Source of the DNA: Candidatus Sulfotelmatobacter sp.
Lineage (GTDB): Bacteria; Acidobacteriota; Terriglobia; Terriglobales; Acidobacteriaceae
Assembly (NCBI GenBank): GCA_030041475.1
Contig: JASHNU010000051.1
Coordinates: forward strand, 62,001 to 126,000
Direction of reading: 5' to 3'
Length of the DNA: 64,000 nucleotides
A program made the position numbers and the translations under genes. The notes under the pieces are model-generated. The model had not been told where the DNA came from and did not search any database. It was given only the letters and a program-made list of their open reading frames with translations. Positions 46,373-55,594 of the stretch are shown here, one piece after another; positions within the stretch are counted from its first letter, which is position 1, and each line of letters begins with the position of its first letter.

Positions 46373-46616
46373 ATGTACACCGGCACACTGATTGACGATC
46401 TGATCGACCACCGTGGAGAGAGCAGAACGCCCGGCGAATTTGCGATCGCGCGGCGACGATCTAACTCCTGACTCACCCTGTAGAGATAGCCAGAATCCAA
46501 GCTGTGAACTCGAAGCCGCGGAAAAGACAACCGCGGCAAGCGCGAGGGTCAAACCGGAAAAAGAAGTTCTCAGAGCCGAAACAATTCCCGCAAGCGCCTC
46601 GTCTGAGCGCGACTGA
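46373..46616 (+). pseudogene. Possible small gene with a one-base frameshift
   Basis: ATG 46373 opens MYTGTLIDDLID and stops early at 46471. If one base is skipped near 46410 the reading continues TVERAERPANLRSRGDDLTP... to 46616 (about 80 residues). The joined N terminus reads like a real amphipathic helix. No family assigned. It may instead be chance. Confidence 0.25.
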
Positions 46617-47349
46617 CAGGAATCTCGGTTTGTTTCTTATCGTCCATCCGAAGTTGGTAGGAGCCTTTGAACCATGGGACGACTTCGCGGATGCGGTTCA
46701 CATTCACGAGATAAGACCGGTGCGCCCGCCAGAAAAGATTTCCGTCAAGCGTGGCCAGGAGCTCTTCCAGGGTGCGGCAGTTCGATTGCCCCTCCAAGCC
46801 GGCTGCCCCGCTGGTCACCACCGTGATCACGCCTTCTTCGATCCACGCGTAACAGATATCCTTTTGGTCAACAAGGAACATTCGCCCCAGAGCTTTGAGC
46901 AGAATCTTCGTTGCCGGTTGTTTCTGCGATTCCAGCATGCGAACCAGCGACTCGATCTTCTCCGCCGGCAACGCATCCGCTTCCTGCTTGGCGCGCGCTT
47001 TTTGCACGGCCTGCGCCACCCGTTTCTTGTCGAACGGTTTCAGCAGATAATCCACCGCGTTGACTTCGAATGCCTTCACCGCATACTGGTCAAACGCGGT
47101 GGCGAAGACGATTTTGGGCAGCGGGATTTTCTTGTCCAGGAGTTTCTTGATGACTCCAAAGCCGTCGAGCCCCGGCATCTGCACATCCAGAAACACCATG
47201 TCCGGGTTGTGCTCCTTGATGAGGTTGACGGCATCCAGACCGTTCTTGCCCTGCGCGACTACGTTCACGTCGTCGGCATTTTTCAGCAGGTAGGCGAGTT
47301 CGTCGCGGGCCAACTGCTCATCGTCGACAATCACTGCTGACAAAGACAT
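46570..47349 (-). CDS. LytTR-type response regulator
   Basis: 259 residues. Receiver with paired acids VDDE near the N terminus, the phosphorylated Asp in MVFLDVQMPGLDG and KP in VDYLLKPF; a linker; then a LytTR DNA-binding domain (FWRAHRSYLVNVNRIREVVPWFKGSYQLRMDD). Histidine kinase partner not in the window. Such regulators often control exopolysaccharide or quorum-related genes. Confidence 0.93.
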   Translation of the reverse strand: MSLSAVIVDDEQLARDELAYLLKNADDVNVVAQGKNGLDAVNLIKEHNPDMVFLDVQMPGLDGFGVIKKLLDKKIPLPKIVFATAFDQYAVKAFEVNAVDYLLKPFDKKRVAQAVQKARAKQEADALPAEKIESLVRMLESQKQPATKILLKALGRMFLVDQKDICYAWIEEGVITVVTSGAAGLEGQSNCRTLEELLATLDGNLFWRAHRSYLVNVNRIREVVPWFKGSYQLRMDDKKQTEIPVSRAQTRRLRELFRL

Positions 47350-47496
47350 GGAGGCTCCAGCCGACCTCGAGCATCAGGCTGCAACAAGGTTGCCTGAACT
47401 GAGTATAGAGACCTGACTTTCGCGACGCAACGGAACGCAGCTTGAATCGCGTGGATGCGCAGCGAACTGCACGAAGGAAGATGCGAGTCGCAGCTG

Positions 47497-48129
47497 CTAC
47501 TGCGGACGCTGCTGCATCATGCTGCCCATGTCGAACTTGGTGTAACCCGCGGGTATTTCAAACAGGCTCGCCGGCTGCGATCCTTCCTGAATATTGCGGA
47601 GTTCCCCGGAGCTGTTCTTGCCCTGCCATTTCACCGGGAAACGCAGCTTGGGATCGATCCAGAATGTTCCAGTGTCGCCGCTCGCATTCGTTGCCTCGTA
47701 CTTGACCGTGCTACGCCCATTCACTGTGTCACTGCCGACTCTGCGGCAGGTTCCTCCCTTGTTGCGGGGTAGCTGGCCCCAATCGGCACAGGCGTTCTCC
47801 GCGTCGCCCGTACGGAAAAAGTTGTACGCAATCTTCTGCTGGCCCTGCTGCATCTGGACCGGCATTTCCATGTACATGTGTTGTTGGTCCATGAGAACGG
47901 TCGAGGTCTGGGTGGTCAGGTTCATTATGACCACGCCACCGCGGCTCTTGCCGTTAGCTACGGGTTCCATGCGAATCCTGTCCTTGGCGAAACAGATCTT
48001 CGCTTCGCTCGGAGTGCCGGATTTCTGCAGGTCCACGATCTCAGCGGAAAATTCAGCCTGCGCCAGAGCGAAACTGGCACACAGCAGGAATGCAATCGTG
48101 CACGACACTCTCCAACTCAATCGGATCAT
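47497..48129 (-). CDS. Secreted protein of unknown function (DUF4412-like)
   Basis: 210 residues from ATG 48129, with a cleavable signal peptide (TIAFLLCASFALAQA). The rest is beta-rich, with repeated structure around GGVVIMNLTTQTSTVLMDQQHMYMEMPVQ and a final Met/Gln-rich end (DMGSMMQQRPQ). The hydrophobic-beta pattern resembles the LolA-like/DUF4412 periplasmic group. No function is assigned. Confidence 0.6.
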   Translation of the reverse strand: MIRLSWRVSCTIAFLLCASFALAQAEFSAEIVDLQKSGTPSEAKICFAKDRIRMEPVANGKSRGGVVIMNLTTQTSTVLMDQQHMYMEMPVQMQQGQQKIAYNFFRTGDAENACADWGQLPRNKGGTCRRVGSDTVNGRSTVKYEATNASGDTGTFWIDPKLRFPVKWQGKNSSGELRNIQEGSQPASLFEIPAGYTKFDMGSMMQQRPQ

Positions 48130-48189
48130 GACCGTCTCCTGGACCAGTTTCACAGCCTCAACCGAGGCGATTCTATTACACAAGGCCAT

Positions 48190-48681
48190 TCAATGTCCGC
48201 CTTTAGCTGCAGGCTTGGAACAATCCTGGGCAATCCATTTCGACAAGAATGTGCTCTGATGTTCGCGGAATCCCAATTTGCAATACACCTCGAGAGCGGC
48301 GGCATTCTGCTGCACGACCTCCAGATGCAAGGTGCGGATTCCCGCCTCGCGTGCGGCTCCTTCTAAGAACGCCATTGTCTTCCGGCCCCAGCCGCGGCCG
48401 CGCCACTCTTGGCGCAAATAGAGCTCATCCACGAAAGCATCCCGTCCCAGCCACTCCAGGCTGTAGCCAAAACAAAGCACGATGTAGCCCACGGGCGCTT
48501 CATCGTCTAGAATCAGCCAGGCGCGGCCCAGACTCTCATCGCGCAGTAGCATGATCAAGGCGCCGCGCGCCTTCTCGCGGTCGAAGCCGTGCCCGTCAAA
48601 TGCGTAATAGGCTCCCATGAAGTCGAGCAGAATCTCGGAATCCGATACCGCTGCCTGCCGAAATCGCGGCTCGGAGGTCAT
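48190..48681 (-). CDS. GNAT family N-acetyltransferase
   Basis: 163 residues from ATG 48681, overlapping the thiolase end by 4 bases if that start is used. ELYLRQEWRGRGWGRKTMAFLEGAA holds the acetyl-CoA loop; VVQQNAAALEVYCKLGFREH follows. The substrate is unknown. It is downstream of the thiolase gene on the same strand and probably co-transcribed. Confidence 0.85.
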   Translation of the reverse strand: MTSEPRFRQAAVSDSEILLDFMGAYYAFDGHGFDREKARGALIMLLRDESLGRAWLILDDEAPVGYIVLCFGYSLEWLGRDAFVDELYLRQEWRGRGWGRKTMAFLEGAAREAGIRTLHLEVVQQNAAALEVYCKLGFREHQSTFLSKWIAQDCSKPAAKGGH

Positions 48682-49865
48682 ACGACATTCTCCAGCGCCA
48701 GCGCCATGCCCATGCCGCCGCTCACGCACAGTGTAGCCACGCCACGCCTGGTATTGCGCTTCAGCATCTCATGCAGCAGCGTAACGGTGATGCGTGTGCC
48801 GGTGCAGCCGATCGGATGCCCCAGCGCGATGGCGCCTCCATTCACATTCAGCCGCTCGCGGTTAAAGTTCAGCACCCGGTCGCAAGCCAGCACCTGCGCG
48901 GCGAAGGCTTCATTCAACTCGATCAGGCCGAAGTCGTGCAGACGCAGATTGTGCTTGTCTTCCAGTTTCTTGAGTGCCGGAACGGGTCCAATTCCCATCG
49001 TGCGAGGATCCACGCCGGCCGATGCAACCGCCGCAATGCGCGCCAGGGGCTTCAGATTGTTCTGCTTCACAAAATATTCGCTGGCGACCACCACGGCCGC
49101 CGCCCCGTCGGTGATCCCCGAAGAGTTTCCCGCGGTGATGCCTCCGGTTTTCGAAAACACCGGAGGAAGCTTTCCCAGCTTCTCCCGACTGGCGTCGGGA
49201 AACGGATGTTCATCACGGCTGAACGTTGTCGTTCCCGTCTTTTTTTCTTTGGAGCGGCCTTCGATGGTTACAGGCACAAGTTCCGCCTCGAACCTTCCCG
49301 CAGCGATTGCTCTGGCCGCGCGAGTCTGTGACATCAGCGCAAATTCATCCTGATCGTCGCGGGAAATCCTGTACTGTTCGGCGAGAACTTCCGCAGTCTC
49401 TCCCATGACCATTTTCGCGAGTGGGCAGAAAAAGCCGTCGCGATACATGCCGTCCACTAGTTCCTGATGGCCCAGTCGGTATCCCCAGCGTGCACCATCA
49501 AGGTAGTAGGGCAGCCGTGACATGGATTCCGTCCCGCCCGCCAGAATGCAGCTCGCGTCACCCAGCGTAATCGCCTGATAGGCCAGCGCAATGGCCTTCA
49601 TCCCTGACGCGCATGCCTTGTTGACCGTGAACGCCGGAACTTCCGGGGGCACGCCGCTGCGCACGGAAATCTGCCGCGCCGGATTGGGCCCTCCGCCAGC
49701 CTGCCGGGCATTGCCGAAGATCGTCTCCTCGACCTGCTCGGGCCGAACTCCGGCCCGCTCCATGGCCGCCTTCGCCGCAACCACGCCCATGTCGGCCGCG
49801 GACAGAGACGCGAGCGTCCCGCCAAACTTGCCGATCGGCGTCCGCACCGCTGAAAGAATGTACAC
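48678..49865 (-). CDS. Acetyl-CoA acetyltransferase (thiolase)
   Basis: 395 residues from GTG 49865 (VYILSAVRTPIGKFGG), the normal thiolase start; a longer frame reaches 50072 but its extra residues have no family character and overlap the hydrolase gene. Catalytic residues are seen in VNKACASGMKA (Cys), NGGAIALGHPIGCTG (His) and CVSGGMGMA (Cys). Joins or cleaves acetoacetyl-CoA. Confidence 0.94.
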   Translation of the reverse strand: MYILSAVRTPIGKFGGTLASLSAADMGVVAAKAAMERAGVRPEQVEETIFGNARQAGGGPNPARQISVRSGVPPEVPAFTVNKACASGMKAIALAYQAITLGDASCILAGGTESMSRLPYYLDGARWGYRLGHQELVDGMYRDGFFCPLAKMVMGETAEVLAEQYRISRDDQDEFALMSQTRAARAIAAGRFEAELVPVTIEGRSKEKKTGTTTFSRDEHPFPDASREKLGKLPPVFSKTGGITAGNSSGITDGAAAVVVASEYFVKQNNLKPLARIAAVASAGVDPRTMGIGPVPALKKLEDKHNLRLHDFGLIELNEAFAAQVLACDRVLNFNRERLNVNGGAIALGHPIGCTGTRITVTLLHEMLKRNTRRGVATLCVSGGMGMALALENVV

Positions 49866-50009
49866 CGCCTGCAAACCACACCTCCGAACGTTTGAGTCTA
49901 GCAGGAACAGGCGTATCCTTACCTCTGGGTGCAGCGTCTGTCCGGCAGCAGTGTTTAACTCCTGCAACCAAACCTGTCTTCGCAAAGTGCAAAGTAAAGG
50001 AGGCGCTTC

Positions 50010-50891
50010 ATGTCCTACGTTGATGTTGGAAAAGAAAATTCCACTTCCATTCATCTCTACTATGAGGATCACGGCTCAGGCCAGCCCGTTGTTCTGATCC
50101 ATGGTTATCCGCTCAGCAGTGCATCGTGGGAGAAGCAGGTACCGGCCCTTCTCGCTGCGGGACATCGCGTCATCGCCTACGATCGCCGCGGGTTCGGAAA
50201 ATCCAGCCAGCCCACGACTGGCTATAACTACGACACGTTCGCCGAAGATCTGCGCAAGCTAGTCACCCATCTCAAGCTCAAGGATTTCACACTCGTCGGC
50301 TTCTCGATGGGTGGCGGCGAGGTCGCGCGCTACATCGGCAAGTACGGGTCGAAGGACGTGAACAAGGCGGTCATTATGGGCGGCATTCCGCCGTATCTGC
50401 TGAAGACCGACGACAATCTCGAAGGCGTGGATGGCAGCATCTTCGCCGGTATTGAGAAAGCCGTCGCCGCCGACCGCTACGCGTTCTTCACCGAGTTTTT
50501 TAAGAATTTCTACAACACCGACGTCAATCTCGGAAAGCGCGTGAGCCAGCAGGCGATCCAGGCCAGCTGGAACACTGCCGCGATCGCCTCTGCCACGGCC
50601 AGCCTGGCCTGCGTTCCAACGTGGCATGAAGACTTCCGTAGAGACGTGGCCAAGATCGATGTTCCAACCCTGGTCATTCATGGCGATTCGGACCGCATTG
50701 TACCGTTCGCCGCGGCCGGCCAGCGTACAGCGAAGCTCATCAGCGGTGCCGAGCTCGTTGTCATCAAGGACGGCCCACACAACGTCGCGTGGACGCATGC
50801 CGACGAAGTCAACGATGCTCTGCTGAAGTTCCTGGCGAAGCCGGGCGCGAAGGGGCAAGCAACCGCTCCGAAGCGAAAAGCGGTCGCGTAA
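50010..50891 (+). CDS. Alpha/beta hydrolase (non-haem chloroperoxidase-like)
   Basis: 293 residues. GSGQPVVLIHGYPLSSASWEKQVP (oxyanion region), GFSMGGGEVARYIGKYG (nucleophile elbow with Ser), a catalytic Asp in VIHGDSDRIVPF and His in DGPHNVAW. Closest to the chloroperoxidase/esterase group of alpha/beta hydrolases; substrate unknown. C terminus is Lys/Ala-rich. Confidence 0.9.
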   Translation: MSYVDVGKENSTSIHLYYEDHGSGQPVVLIHGYPLSSASWEKQVPALLAAGHRVIAYDRRGFGKSSQPTTGYNYDTFAEDLRKLVTHLKLKDFTLVGFSMGGGEVARYIGKYGSKDVNKAVIMGGIPPYLLKTDDNLEGVDGSIFAGIEKAVAADRYAFFTEFFKNFYNTDVNLGKRVSQQAIQASWNTAAIASATASLACVPTWHEDFRRDVAKIDVPTLVIHGDSDRIVPFAAAGQRTAKLISGAELVVIKDGPHNVAWTHADEVNDALLKFLAKPGAKGQATAPKRKAVA

Positions 50892-51024
50892 GTTCTGTAG
50901 GGACAGCCGCCCAAGCCTGCCCTGAGCGAAGTCGAAGGGGCTGTCCGGTCGAGCGAAAGCTCGACAGTACGTGCAAAGCGGGTGCCCCACTTCTGGCTGG
51001 TTCTACCGGAAGTGGGGATTTGAG
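50892..51024. repeat. Repeat-derived intergenic sequence
   Basis: Contains CCTGAGCGAAGTCGAAGG (a piece of the TGTCATTCTGAGCG-type repeat), GTCGAGCGAAAGCTCGAC (palindrome) and GCCCCACTTC...GAAGTGGGG (inverted repeat, similar to AGAAGTGGGGC near 3320). Confidence 0.5.
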
Positions 51025-51699
51025 CTATTTCCTGAGAATGATCATGTCCCTGCGCGCGTGCTCCAGGAACATGTGCGCGGCTGCGGGCGCTTGTTCGTCT
51101 AACACAACCCCGCCGGCACGGACCGGCACGTCAGAGTTTTCTGGCAGCGCCTCGCCGTAAATGATCATGAGCTCGGTGCGGCGGTCGAACGTGGGCAGGT
51201 GAAACATGCGTACCCGCGCGGCGCGCTTGGGAAACAGAAAATTGTGCTCTGCGAGCAACCGCTCGATGGCGGCTCCATCCGACGCGGGATCGTCTGCGTT
51301 GTTCGCGGCATAGTCGGGCCAGCTCTTTGTGTCGTAAATAAAATTCAGCCCGCCAATGTCAGTTGTGCGGCCCTGATAGTTGTAGGTGTGCTTGTCCTTG
51401 GGAAGGCGGTGCTCAAACTGCACCCAGTAGAAGCGCTCGACCACGCCGCCGGCGCCAGCGACGACGAAGACATGCTGCTCGGCCTCGGCCATTCCGTAGA
51501 GGTTGACTTGCTGCCCGCCCACGTACCGAAAGTCCTTGGCAAAGGTCAGCTCTGCTTTGGGAAGCTCGTTGGAGACGATGGTCTGGCCGTGCACTTCGCG
51601 TAGCGGTACCGGCGAAGGCTCCTGTGCGAACGCGCAGTTCACCAGGCAAGTGGAAAGAACACCAGCAACAATTGTCGTTGCGACAGCGGGTTTGCTCAT
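51025..51699 (-). CDS. Secreted protein of unknown function
   Basis: 224 residues with a signal peptide (TIVAGVLSTCLVNCAFAQ). The rest shows beta-rich pieces with conserved-looking aromatic residues (FRYVGGQQVNLYGMAEAEQHVFVV, RFYWVQFEHRLPKDKHTYNYQG). No family was recognised; a periplasmic lipid- or polymer-related role cannot be shown. Confidence 0.65.
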   Translation of the reverse strand: MSKPAVATTIVAGVLSTCLVNCAFAQEPSPVPLREVHGQTIVSNELPKAELTFAKDFRYVGGQQVNLYGMAEAEQHVFVVAGAGGVVERFYWVQFEHRLPKDKHTYNYQGRTTDIGGLNFIYDTKSWPDYAANNADDPASDGAAIERLLAEHNFLFPKRAARVRMFHLPTFDRRTELMIIYGEALPENSDVPVRAGGVVLDEQAPAAAHMFLEHARRDMIILRK

Positions 51700-51756
51700 T
51701 TACTCCTCGTCATGTTGGACGCTGACCATCGTACGCGGTGAGCCGCAGTGCCAAGG

Positions 51757-51785
51757 TTGCAATTCCGTCTAACCTTCGGCATAAT
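51757..51785 (+). promoter_or_regulatory. Candidate promoter of the rpsP operon
   Basis: TTGCAA (51757-51762), 17-base spacer, CATAAT (51780-51785), about 50 bases before the rpsP start. Confidence 0.5.
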
Positions 51786-51843
51786 AAGAGTTTGTCTTGA
51801 TCTCGCCGGACTCTTCCGGAACAAGGATACACGTCTCGTGTTA

Positions 51844-52098
51844 ATGATCCGACTGGCGCGCACGGGTGCGCGCAAACAACCGCATTATCGCATTGTGGTG
51901 ATTGAGAAGGCGCGCGCGCGCAACGGCCGTCCGGTGGAAGTGGTGGGGACCTACAACCCCCGCACTAATCCCGCCTCGATCGAGCTGAAGCGCGACCGCG
52001 TCGAGTACTGGGTGTCGAAGGGCGCGCAGATGTCGGAGCGGGTGGACAAACTGTTCTCGAAGACTCCGGCCCCAGCCACCGCCGGCTCCGCCGCCTAG
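51844..52098 (+). CDS. rpsP: 30S ribosomal protein S16
   Basis: 84 residues: MIRLARTGARKQPHYRIVVIEKARARNGRPVEVVGTYNPRT is the universal S16 N terminus. ATG 51844 is preferred; a GTG two codons earlier is possible. First gene of the rpsP-khpA-rimM-trmD-rplS operon. Confidence 0.97.
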   Translation: MIRLARTGARKQPHYRIVVIEKARARNGRPVEVVGTYNPRTNPASIELKRDRVEYWVSKGAQMSERVDKLFSKTPAPATAGSAA

Positions 52099-52151
52099 AA
52101 GACGGGCTGTCCTCAATCGGGGCATTCATTTCCACAGTGAGAATCGAGAGT

Positions 52152-52394
52152 ATGACTGAGTCTAGCGGGGATGTGCGCGCACTGATCGAGATCGTCGCCA
52201 AGTCGCTGGTCGACGCGCCCGACGAGGTCTTCGTGGAGCTGTTCGATGATGGAGTAATTGAGCTCGAAGTGGCCGAAAGCGACGTGGGCAAAGTCATCGG
52301 TCGCCAGGGACGCACGGCTCGCGCGCTGCGGGCTCTGCTGAGCGCTGCCGGACATCGCGCCCGCAAGCGTTTCTCGCTCGAAATCATCGAGTAG
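52152..52394 (+). CDS. khpA: KH-domain RNA-binding protein KhpA
   Basis: 80 residues from ATG 52152 (GTG 52137 possible). ELEVAESDVGKVIGRQGRTARALRALL holds the GxxG loop (GRQG) of a type II KH domain. Lies between rpsP and rimM as in many bacteria. Acts with KhpB in RNA binding in characterised species. Confidence 0.92.
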   Translation: MTESSGDVRALIEIVAKSLVDAPDEVFVELFDDGVIELEVAESDVGKVIGRQGRTARALRALLSAAGHRARKRFSLEIIE

Positions 52395-52398
52395 GGCC

Positions 52399-53043
52399 GT
52401 GAGCGCTGATGAATTCATCACTCTGGCGCGCGTTGTCAAAACGCAAGGCCGCCACGGCGAAGTCGCGGCCGAAGTTCATAGCGACGTCCCGCAGCGCTTT
52501 GCCGCGGGCATGAAATTGTTCGCGCTGCGGAACGCAGAAACCGCAACGCAACTGCCGGCGCAAAAGGCAGGCCTGGAGCGGGTTTCTTTAGAAGTCGAAG
52601 ACCTGTGGCCGCACAAGGGCCTGCTGGTCCTGAAATTCGCAGGCATCGATTCGATATCCGACGCGGAAACGCTTATCGGATCGGAATTACAGGTCCCGCG
52701 TTCCGAGCGCGCCGAACTTGAGAGCGGTTGGACGTACGTCAGCGATCTGATCGGTTGCAGGGTAATGGATCTTTCTAGTGGAATCAGCCGCGAGATCGGC
52801 CGCATCGAAGACGTTCAGTTCGGGGCAGGCGAAGCGCCCCTGCTGATTGTGGCACGCACAGGCAAGGGTGGCGAAGCCACGAAGTATGATGTCCCGTTTG
52901 CCGAAGCGTATCTCGAGGGAATGGACATTGCGCGACGGGAAGTGCGGATGCGGCTTCCCGAGGGCATGCTGGATGTTAACGCCCCGATGACGGCAGCAGA
53001 AAAAAGAGAGCAGGCGGGCCAACAGGGCAGAAGGAAGCGCTGA
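52399..53043 (+). CDS. rimM: 16S rRNA processing protein RimM
   Basis: 214 residues: RimM N-terminal barrel (ARVVKTQGRHGEVAAEVHSDVPQRF...) and PRC-barrel (LIGCRVMDLSSGISREIGRIEDVQF). GTG start four bases after the khpA stop. Needed for maturation of the 30S subunit. The C-terminal tail is basic. Confidence 0.94.
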   Translation: MSADEFITLARVVKTQGRHGEVAAEVHSDVPQRFAAGMKLFALRNAETATQLPAQKAGLERVSLEVEDLWPHKGLLVLKFAGIDSISDAETLIGSELQVPRSERAELESGWTYVSDLIGCRVMDLSSGISREIGRIEDVQFGAGEAPLLIVARTGKGGEATKYDVPFAEAYLEGMDIARREVRMRLPEGMLDVNAPMTAAEKREQAGQQGRRKR

Positions 53044-53098
53044 AGTCTTCTCTGTGCCTCTGTGGTGAAAACGGTTTTGAGTTCCGTGGTTTGCGAAA

Positions 53099-53926
53099 AT
53101 GAAGGCCGACATCGTCACGATTTTTCCGGACTTCTTTCGCGGACCCTTGGATCACGGCATCACCCGCCGGGCTGCGGAAATGGGTCTGGTGAAAGTCGAT
53201 GTCCACGACCTGCGCGAGTTTACACACGACAAGCACCGCACCGTGGATGACCGACCATTCGGCGGCGGCGAAGGCATGGTCCTGAAGCCGGAACCGATTT
53301 TTGAATGTTTGGAACCGCTTGCGCTGGCTTCTCGTGAGCGGCGACTGACTAGCGAAAAAACGCCTGGCTCTGCCAAGGAATCCGTGATCCTGCTCTCACC
53401 GCAAGGCGAGCGCTTCACGCAGAAGATGGCTGCAAAACTGGCCGGACTCGATCGGCTGGTGCTGATCTGCGGCCGCTACGAAGGGGTGGACGAACGCGTC
53501 GCTGATTTTCTCGCCGACCGCGAGATCTCGATCGGCGATTACGTTCTGAGCGGAGGCGAACTGGCCGCGGCGGTGATCATCGAAGCGGTTACCCGATTGC
53601 TGCCTGGTGCGGTGGGAAACGAAGCCTCGACGCGGCAGGAAAGTTTCACCGCGCAAGAAGGCGGCGAGTTTATAGAAAACGCTTCGACTTGTGGCTCTGG
53701 CGGATTGCTGGATTATCCGCACTACACGCGGCCGGCCGAATTTCGCGGCATGGCCGTGCCGTCGGTGCTGATCAACGGCGACCACCAGGAGATTCGCCGC
53801 TGGCGTCGCGCGCAGGCGCTCGAAAAGACGCTGCGCAACCGCCCGGATTTGCTCGAGGGCGCAGCGCTGAACGAAGATGACAAAAAACTCTTGCTGCAAA
53901 TCAAAGATTCCCGTCTGTCATCCTGA
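53099..53926 (+). CDS. trmD: tRNA (guanine-37-N1)-methyltransferase
   Basis: 275 residues: [53 protein letters not shown] and [17 protein letters not shown] (SAM-binding knot). Methylates G37 of tRNAs reading CNN/CCN-type codons. The final SS and stop codon lie inside a dispersed repeat (TGTCATCCTGA), so the C-terminal end has been supplied by the repeat. Confidence 0.97.
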   Translation: MKADIVTIFPDFFRGPLDHGITRRAAEMGLVKVDVHDLREFTHDKHRTVDDRPFGGGEGMVLKPEPIFECLEPLALASRERRLTSEKTPGSAKESVILLSPQGERFTQKMAAKLAGLDRLVLICGRYEGVDERVADFLADREISIGDYVLSGGELAAAVIIEAVTRLLPGAVGNEASTRQESFTAQEGGEFIENASTCGSGGLLDYPHYTRPAEFRGMAVPSVLINGDHQEIRRWRRAQALEKTLRNRPDLLEGAALNEDDKKLLLQIKDSRLSS

Positions 53927-54000
53927 GCGTAGCGAAGGATCTATGTACTTTGCTGGCGCAGAGTAGACTGCATAGATTCTTCGCTTCACTCAGAATGACA
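53916..54000. repeat. Dispersed inverted repeat, second copy (TGTCATCCTGAGCG type)
   Basis: Begins TGTCATCCTGAGCG inside trmD and ends CTCAGAATGACA before rplS; inner GGATCTATG and CATAGATTC pair. Same family as 25703-25806. Confidence 0.8.
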
Positions 54001-54037
54001 GAAGCTACAATTCTTGGAATTGCGAAGGACGGACAAC

Positions 54038-54388
54038 ATGTCAAATCTCATCATCGAAAAACTGCTGGCCAAGACCCAGCGCACCGACATACCCGCGTTC
54101 CGCCCGGGCGACACCGTGCGCGTGCATGTGAAGATCAAAGAAGGCGACAAGGAACGACTGCAGGCCTTCGAAGGCGTGGTCATCAAGCGCGACAACGGAC
54201 CGCAGGCCAGCTTCACTGTGCGCAAAATCAGCTTCGGCCAGGGCGTCGAGCGCATCTTCCCGATTCACTCCAAGGTGATCGACAAGGTCGACCTGGTGCG
54301 CTCCTCGAAGGTGCGGCGCGCGCGCTTGTTCTACCTGCGCGGACTCAAAGGCAAGGCCGCCCGCCTGCGGGATGTCGAGAAGGCTTAA
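54038..54388 (+). CDS. rplS: 50S ribosomal protein L19
   Basis: 116 residues: [37 protein letters not shown] and [18 protein letters not shown] are L19 signatures. Start at ATG 54038 gives the normal N terminus. Last gene of the ribosomal operon. Confidence 0.97.
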   Translation: MSNLIIEKLLAKTQRTDIPAFRPGDTVRVHVKIKEGDKERLQAFEGVVIKRDNGPQASFTVRKISFGQGVERIFPIHSKVIDKVDLVRSSKVRRARLFYLRGLKGKAARLRDVEKA

Positions 54389-54449
54389 TCGCGCCGCACT
54401 TTTGCGAGGCGGAGAAGCAGCTGCCCGTATCACGAGATTGGGATTAACG

Positions 54450-54701
54450 CTAATCCTTGAGGGGAACTACGGCGCTGCCGTCCCGACAGAGAGTAGCGAC
54501 CCGCTGTAAATCGCCATTTGCCTGCGGCAGGGTCATGACCGGCCCGTAGCAATACACGGCGTGGCCGCTGGCGGCGAAGTACCATCGTCCGCCCTTCGAG
54601 TGGCGGGTGAGATGTGTCGAGAGTTGGGGCAGAGGTTTTTGTGGCGGCAAGGGCGAGATTGCAGGCAGGCTCAACAACAAGGCTAGGGTCAAGGCCTTCA
54701 T
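54450..54701 (-). CDS. Small exported protein of unknown function
   Basis: 83 residues. Signal peptide (ALTLALLLSLPAISPLPPQ), then a short domain with GGRWYFAASGHAVYCYGPVMTL and a final CRDGSAVVPLKD; two cysteines may form a disulfide. No family recognised. Confidence 0.55.
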   Translation of the reverse strand: MKALTLALLLSLPAISPLPPQKPLPQLSTHLTRHSKGGRWYFAASGHAVYCYGPVMTLPQANGDLQRVATLCRDGSAVVPLKD

Positions 54702-54804
54702 CAGTTTTCCCCCGGGGACTTCCTACCACTGGCTTGCTAAAAATGCGTTCCCACAAAACGCAATCAGCACAACAGCAAATTTCTCAGCCTCAAATCTTGC
54801 AACC

Positions 54805-55263
54805 TCAAATCTTGATCAACGCCCGGCGGTCGTCGTTAAGGTCAGAGGCCGGCCTCGACGGCATCTGAAAGGGCGTTCTCTGCTGACTCTGCATACGGTG
54901 TTGCGGTACTGCCTGCGGTGCTGCCTGGGACGACGGGGCCTGCTTTGCCTGACCCTGGGCCGACGGAGTCGACGGAGGATTCTGGGCTGCTGGAGCCTGA
55001 GCCTTCGCCGGAGCCTGGGCGGCGGTGGCCTGAGCAGACCTGCGGGCGGCAGACAGTTCAGCGCTGTCCTTGAACAGTTCGCGAATGAGCGCGCGCTGCG
55101 ATTCGATCGTCGCACCCTGCTCCACAATCAGCATGGTCATAATGCCGTAGGAGATCAGGAACAGAACGGTCAGCAGGGGCAGCCAGCCGCGCCGCTTGCG
55201 CGCAGGAGGAGCATCTATCGGAGGTACGACGTGTACGCCAGCGCTTTCGAATAACGTTGTCAA
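54805..55263 (-). CDS. Small membrane protein with Ala/Gln/Pro-rich tail
   Basis: 152 residues from TTG 55263. One membrane segment (~28-50, WLPLLTVLFLISYGIMTML), a short coiled stretch and a low-complexity tail rich in Ala, Gln, Pro and Ser. No function assigned. Confidence 0.55.
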   Translation of the reverse strand: MTTLFESAGVHVVPPIDAPPARKRRGWLPLLTVLFLISYGIMTMLIVEQGATIESQRALIRELFKDSAELSAARRSAQATAAQAPAKAQAPAAQNPPSTPSAQGQAKQAPSSQAAPQAVPQHRMQSQQRTPFQMPSRPASDLNDDRRALIKI

Positions 55264-55594
55264 GTGGCACCCCGATCCTTCGCCCCGGAGGAGCAGGCAC
55301 AGGGAAGAATTGCATCCTGCCAGCCAATGAACGAATTTCGTTCAAATAACTGATATCAAGGCGGTTAGCAGTTAGGGGCTGCGTGGATGAGGGCGCCGGA
55401 AGTGCAACTCGGTGCACTTTATGAGTAAGCTAGATTTGCTGCGGCAGGCTTCTGCGATGGCTAAAACCCGCGCCGGAAGCGGGGTTTTGAAAGCCCGAAG
55501 TTACTTTCGATACTGTCGCTAACCCTTCCGATTTCCTAAGATGTCCTCATAATTCGCTGTAGAAGAAAATTTTCTTTCCCAAGGATTCACAACG
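55264..55594. other. 331-base gap with inverted repeats
   Basis: Holds AAGTGCA-ACTCGG-TGCACTT (55400-55419), and about 45 bases later a hairpin of the form AAAACCCGC...GCGGGGTTTT (~55465-55490) resembling a bidirectional terminator. No open frame of interest. No gene ends there on the plus strand, so a small RNA is conceivable. Confidence 0.35.

Noticed and set aside
49866-50072. Longer thiolase start at 50072
   Set aside because: The extra 69 residues have no family character and overlap the hydrolase gene; the GTG at 49865 gives the normal thiolase N terminus.
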